From the NCBI GenBank assembly GCA_020883125.1, contig JAHREW010000006.1, positions 1-64,000 on the forward strand: a stretch of DNA of 64,000 bases, written 5' to 3'. Shown here piece by piece: positions 63,470 to 64,000 of the stretch (positions are counted from its first letter, which is position 1; the number at the start of each line of letters is the position of its first letter). The translations under genes were made by a program, and so were the position numbers. The stretch comes from Microcoleus sp. CAWBG506. Lineage in GTDB: Bacteria > Cyanobacteriota > Cyanobacteriia > Cyanobacteriales > Microcoleaceae. The notes beneath the pieces are model-generated. The model saw only the letters and a list, made by a program, of their open reading frames with translations. It had not been told where the DNA came from and ran no database searches.

Positions 63470-64000
63470 ATGATCGCACAAGTATCTCCAAGTATCTACG
63501 AAGCAAAAACCCAGGAAATTGCTAAAGAAATTCTTAAGGCAACTCAAGAGAAAAAACGCTCCTTTTTGGGTCAACTACAAGACCAAATGCGTTGGGATGA
63601 CAAGCTGCTAGACTGGGCAATGGCTAGCCCCGGACTCCGGGTGCAGTTGTTTCGATTTATTGACTGTTTACCAGCCCTCCGCAGCAAACCGGAAATTGCT
63701 CGCCACCTGCAAGAATACCTGACTGCTGAAGAGGTAGAATTGCCCGAAGCTTTGAAAAAATTGCTCAATTTTACTAATGCTGATTCGATTCCCGGTCAAT
63801 TGGCGGCCACAACCGTTGCGCCGGCGGTGGAAACTTTGGCGCACAAGTATATTTCTGGGGAAAATATCAAGCAAGTAGTTAAAACTTTAGAACGACTTCG
63901 CAAGGATAAAATGGGTTTTACCGTTGACCTTTTGGGGGAAGCTGTAATTACTGAAACTGAGGCCCAAAATTATCTCGATCGCTATTTGGAACTAATGCAG
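63470..64000 (+). CDS. putA: Proline dehydrogenase / glutamate-semialdehyde dehydrogenase (PutA-like), 3' partial
   Basis: The first 177 codons from ATG 63470 (MIAQVSPSIYEAKTQEIAKE); the gene runs off the window. Contains WDDKLLDWAMASPGLRVQLFRFID, RSKPEIARHLQEYL and GFTVDLLGEAVITETEAQNYLDRYLEL, the start of the FAD-dependent proline dehydrogenase barrel of long bifunctional PutA/RocA-type enzymes. Oxidises proline to glutamate. Whether the aldehyde dehydrogenase half is present cannot be seen. Confidence 0.85.
   Translation, partial: MIAQVSPSIYEAKTQEIAKEILKATQEKKRSFLGQLQDQMRWDDKLLDWAMASPGLRVQLFRFIDCLPALRSKPEIARHLQEYLTAEEVELPEALKKLLNFTNADSIPGQLAATTVAPAVETLAHKYISGENIKQVVKTLERLRKDKMGFTVDLLGEAVITETEAQNYLDRYLELMQ

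Overview
The window looks like a chromosomal segment of a filamentous cyanobacterium of the Oscillatoriales (Microcoleus/Oscillatoria-like). Evidence: many GCGATCGC-type octamers, heptameric short tandem repeats, PII/glnB preceded by an NtcA-type site, an alkane-biosynthesis block (ado, aar, accA, SDR, folE in a familiar cyanobacterial order), multi-PAS/GAF signalling proteins with REC domains, and several MITE and IS200/IS605 scars. The genus is an inference.

Layout. 1-13.6 kb is an RHS polymorphic-toxin locus. A large RHS protein (5' end outside the window) carries an inserted seven-repeat FG-GAP propeller and ends in an HNH-like nuclease tip, followed by a SUKH-type immunity gene. After it lie displaced 'core tip + toxin + immunity' modules: an unknown Cys-containing toxin with a tandem-duplicated immunity protein, a Tlde1-like (DUF2778) toxin followed by a WD40 lipoprotein, and an orphan immunity gene followed by an RHS relic. 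In every case RHS core homology resumes within a few bases of an immunity stop codon. 13.7-16.6 kb holds two glycosyltransferases, one fused to a sulfotransferase. 16.7-18 kb is insertion-sequence debris.

18.3-23.1 kb is a signalling set: Cache/HAMP/PAS histidine kinase, a stand-alone receiver, and a receiver-adenylate cyclase. 23.4-26.8 kb has a dihydroorotase homologue with degraded metal ligands (its start lies inside a 112-bp triplicated repeat) and acetolactate synthase with a C-terminal zinc ribbon. 27.1-29.4 kb is the wreck of a two-gene AAA ATPase/DUF4435 pair of the kind found in PARIS-like phage defence, broken by a nonsense codon, a REP insertion and two MITEs. An MFS exporter, a gutted tnpB element, glnB, rdgB and a phosphohexomutase follow.

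34.8-40 kb is folE-SDR-accA-aar-ado on the minus strand; fatty acyl-ACP is reduced by Aar and deformylated by Ado to alkanes. 41-49 kb has a conserved unknown protein and two overlapping giant signalling genes (receiver-GAF-PAS-cyclase and a hybrid kinase with a possible bilin-binding GAF). 49.4-57.4 kb contains an HDAC-like deacetylase and a surface-polysaccharide group (three glycosyltransferases, two hexapeptide acetyltransferases, a two-domain cell-wall hydrolase). 57.7-64 kb has a small hydrophilic protein, an exported peptidylarginine-deiminase homologue that has lost its catalytic His and Cys, a broken antitoxin, a membrane protein with 60-bp tandem repeats, and the start of putA.

Limits: domain calls rest on motifs read by eye; no similarity search was possible. 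RNA genes and promoters were not searched exhaustively; no tRNA, rRNA or CRISPR array was recognised.
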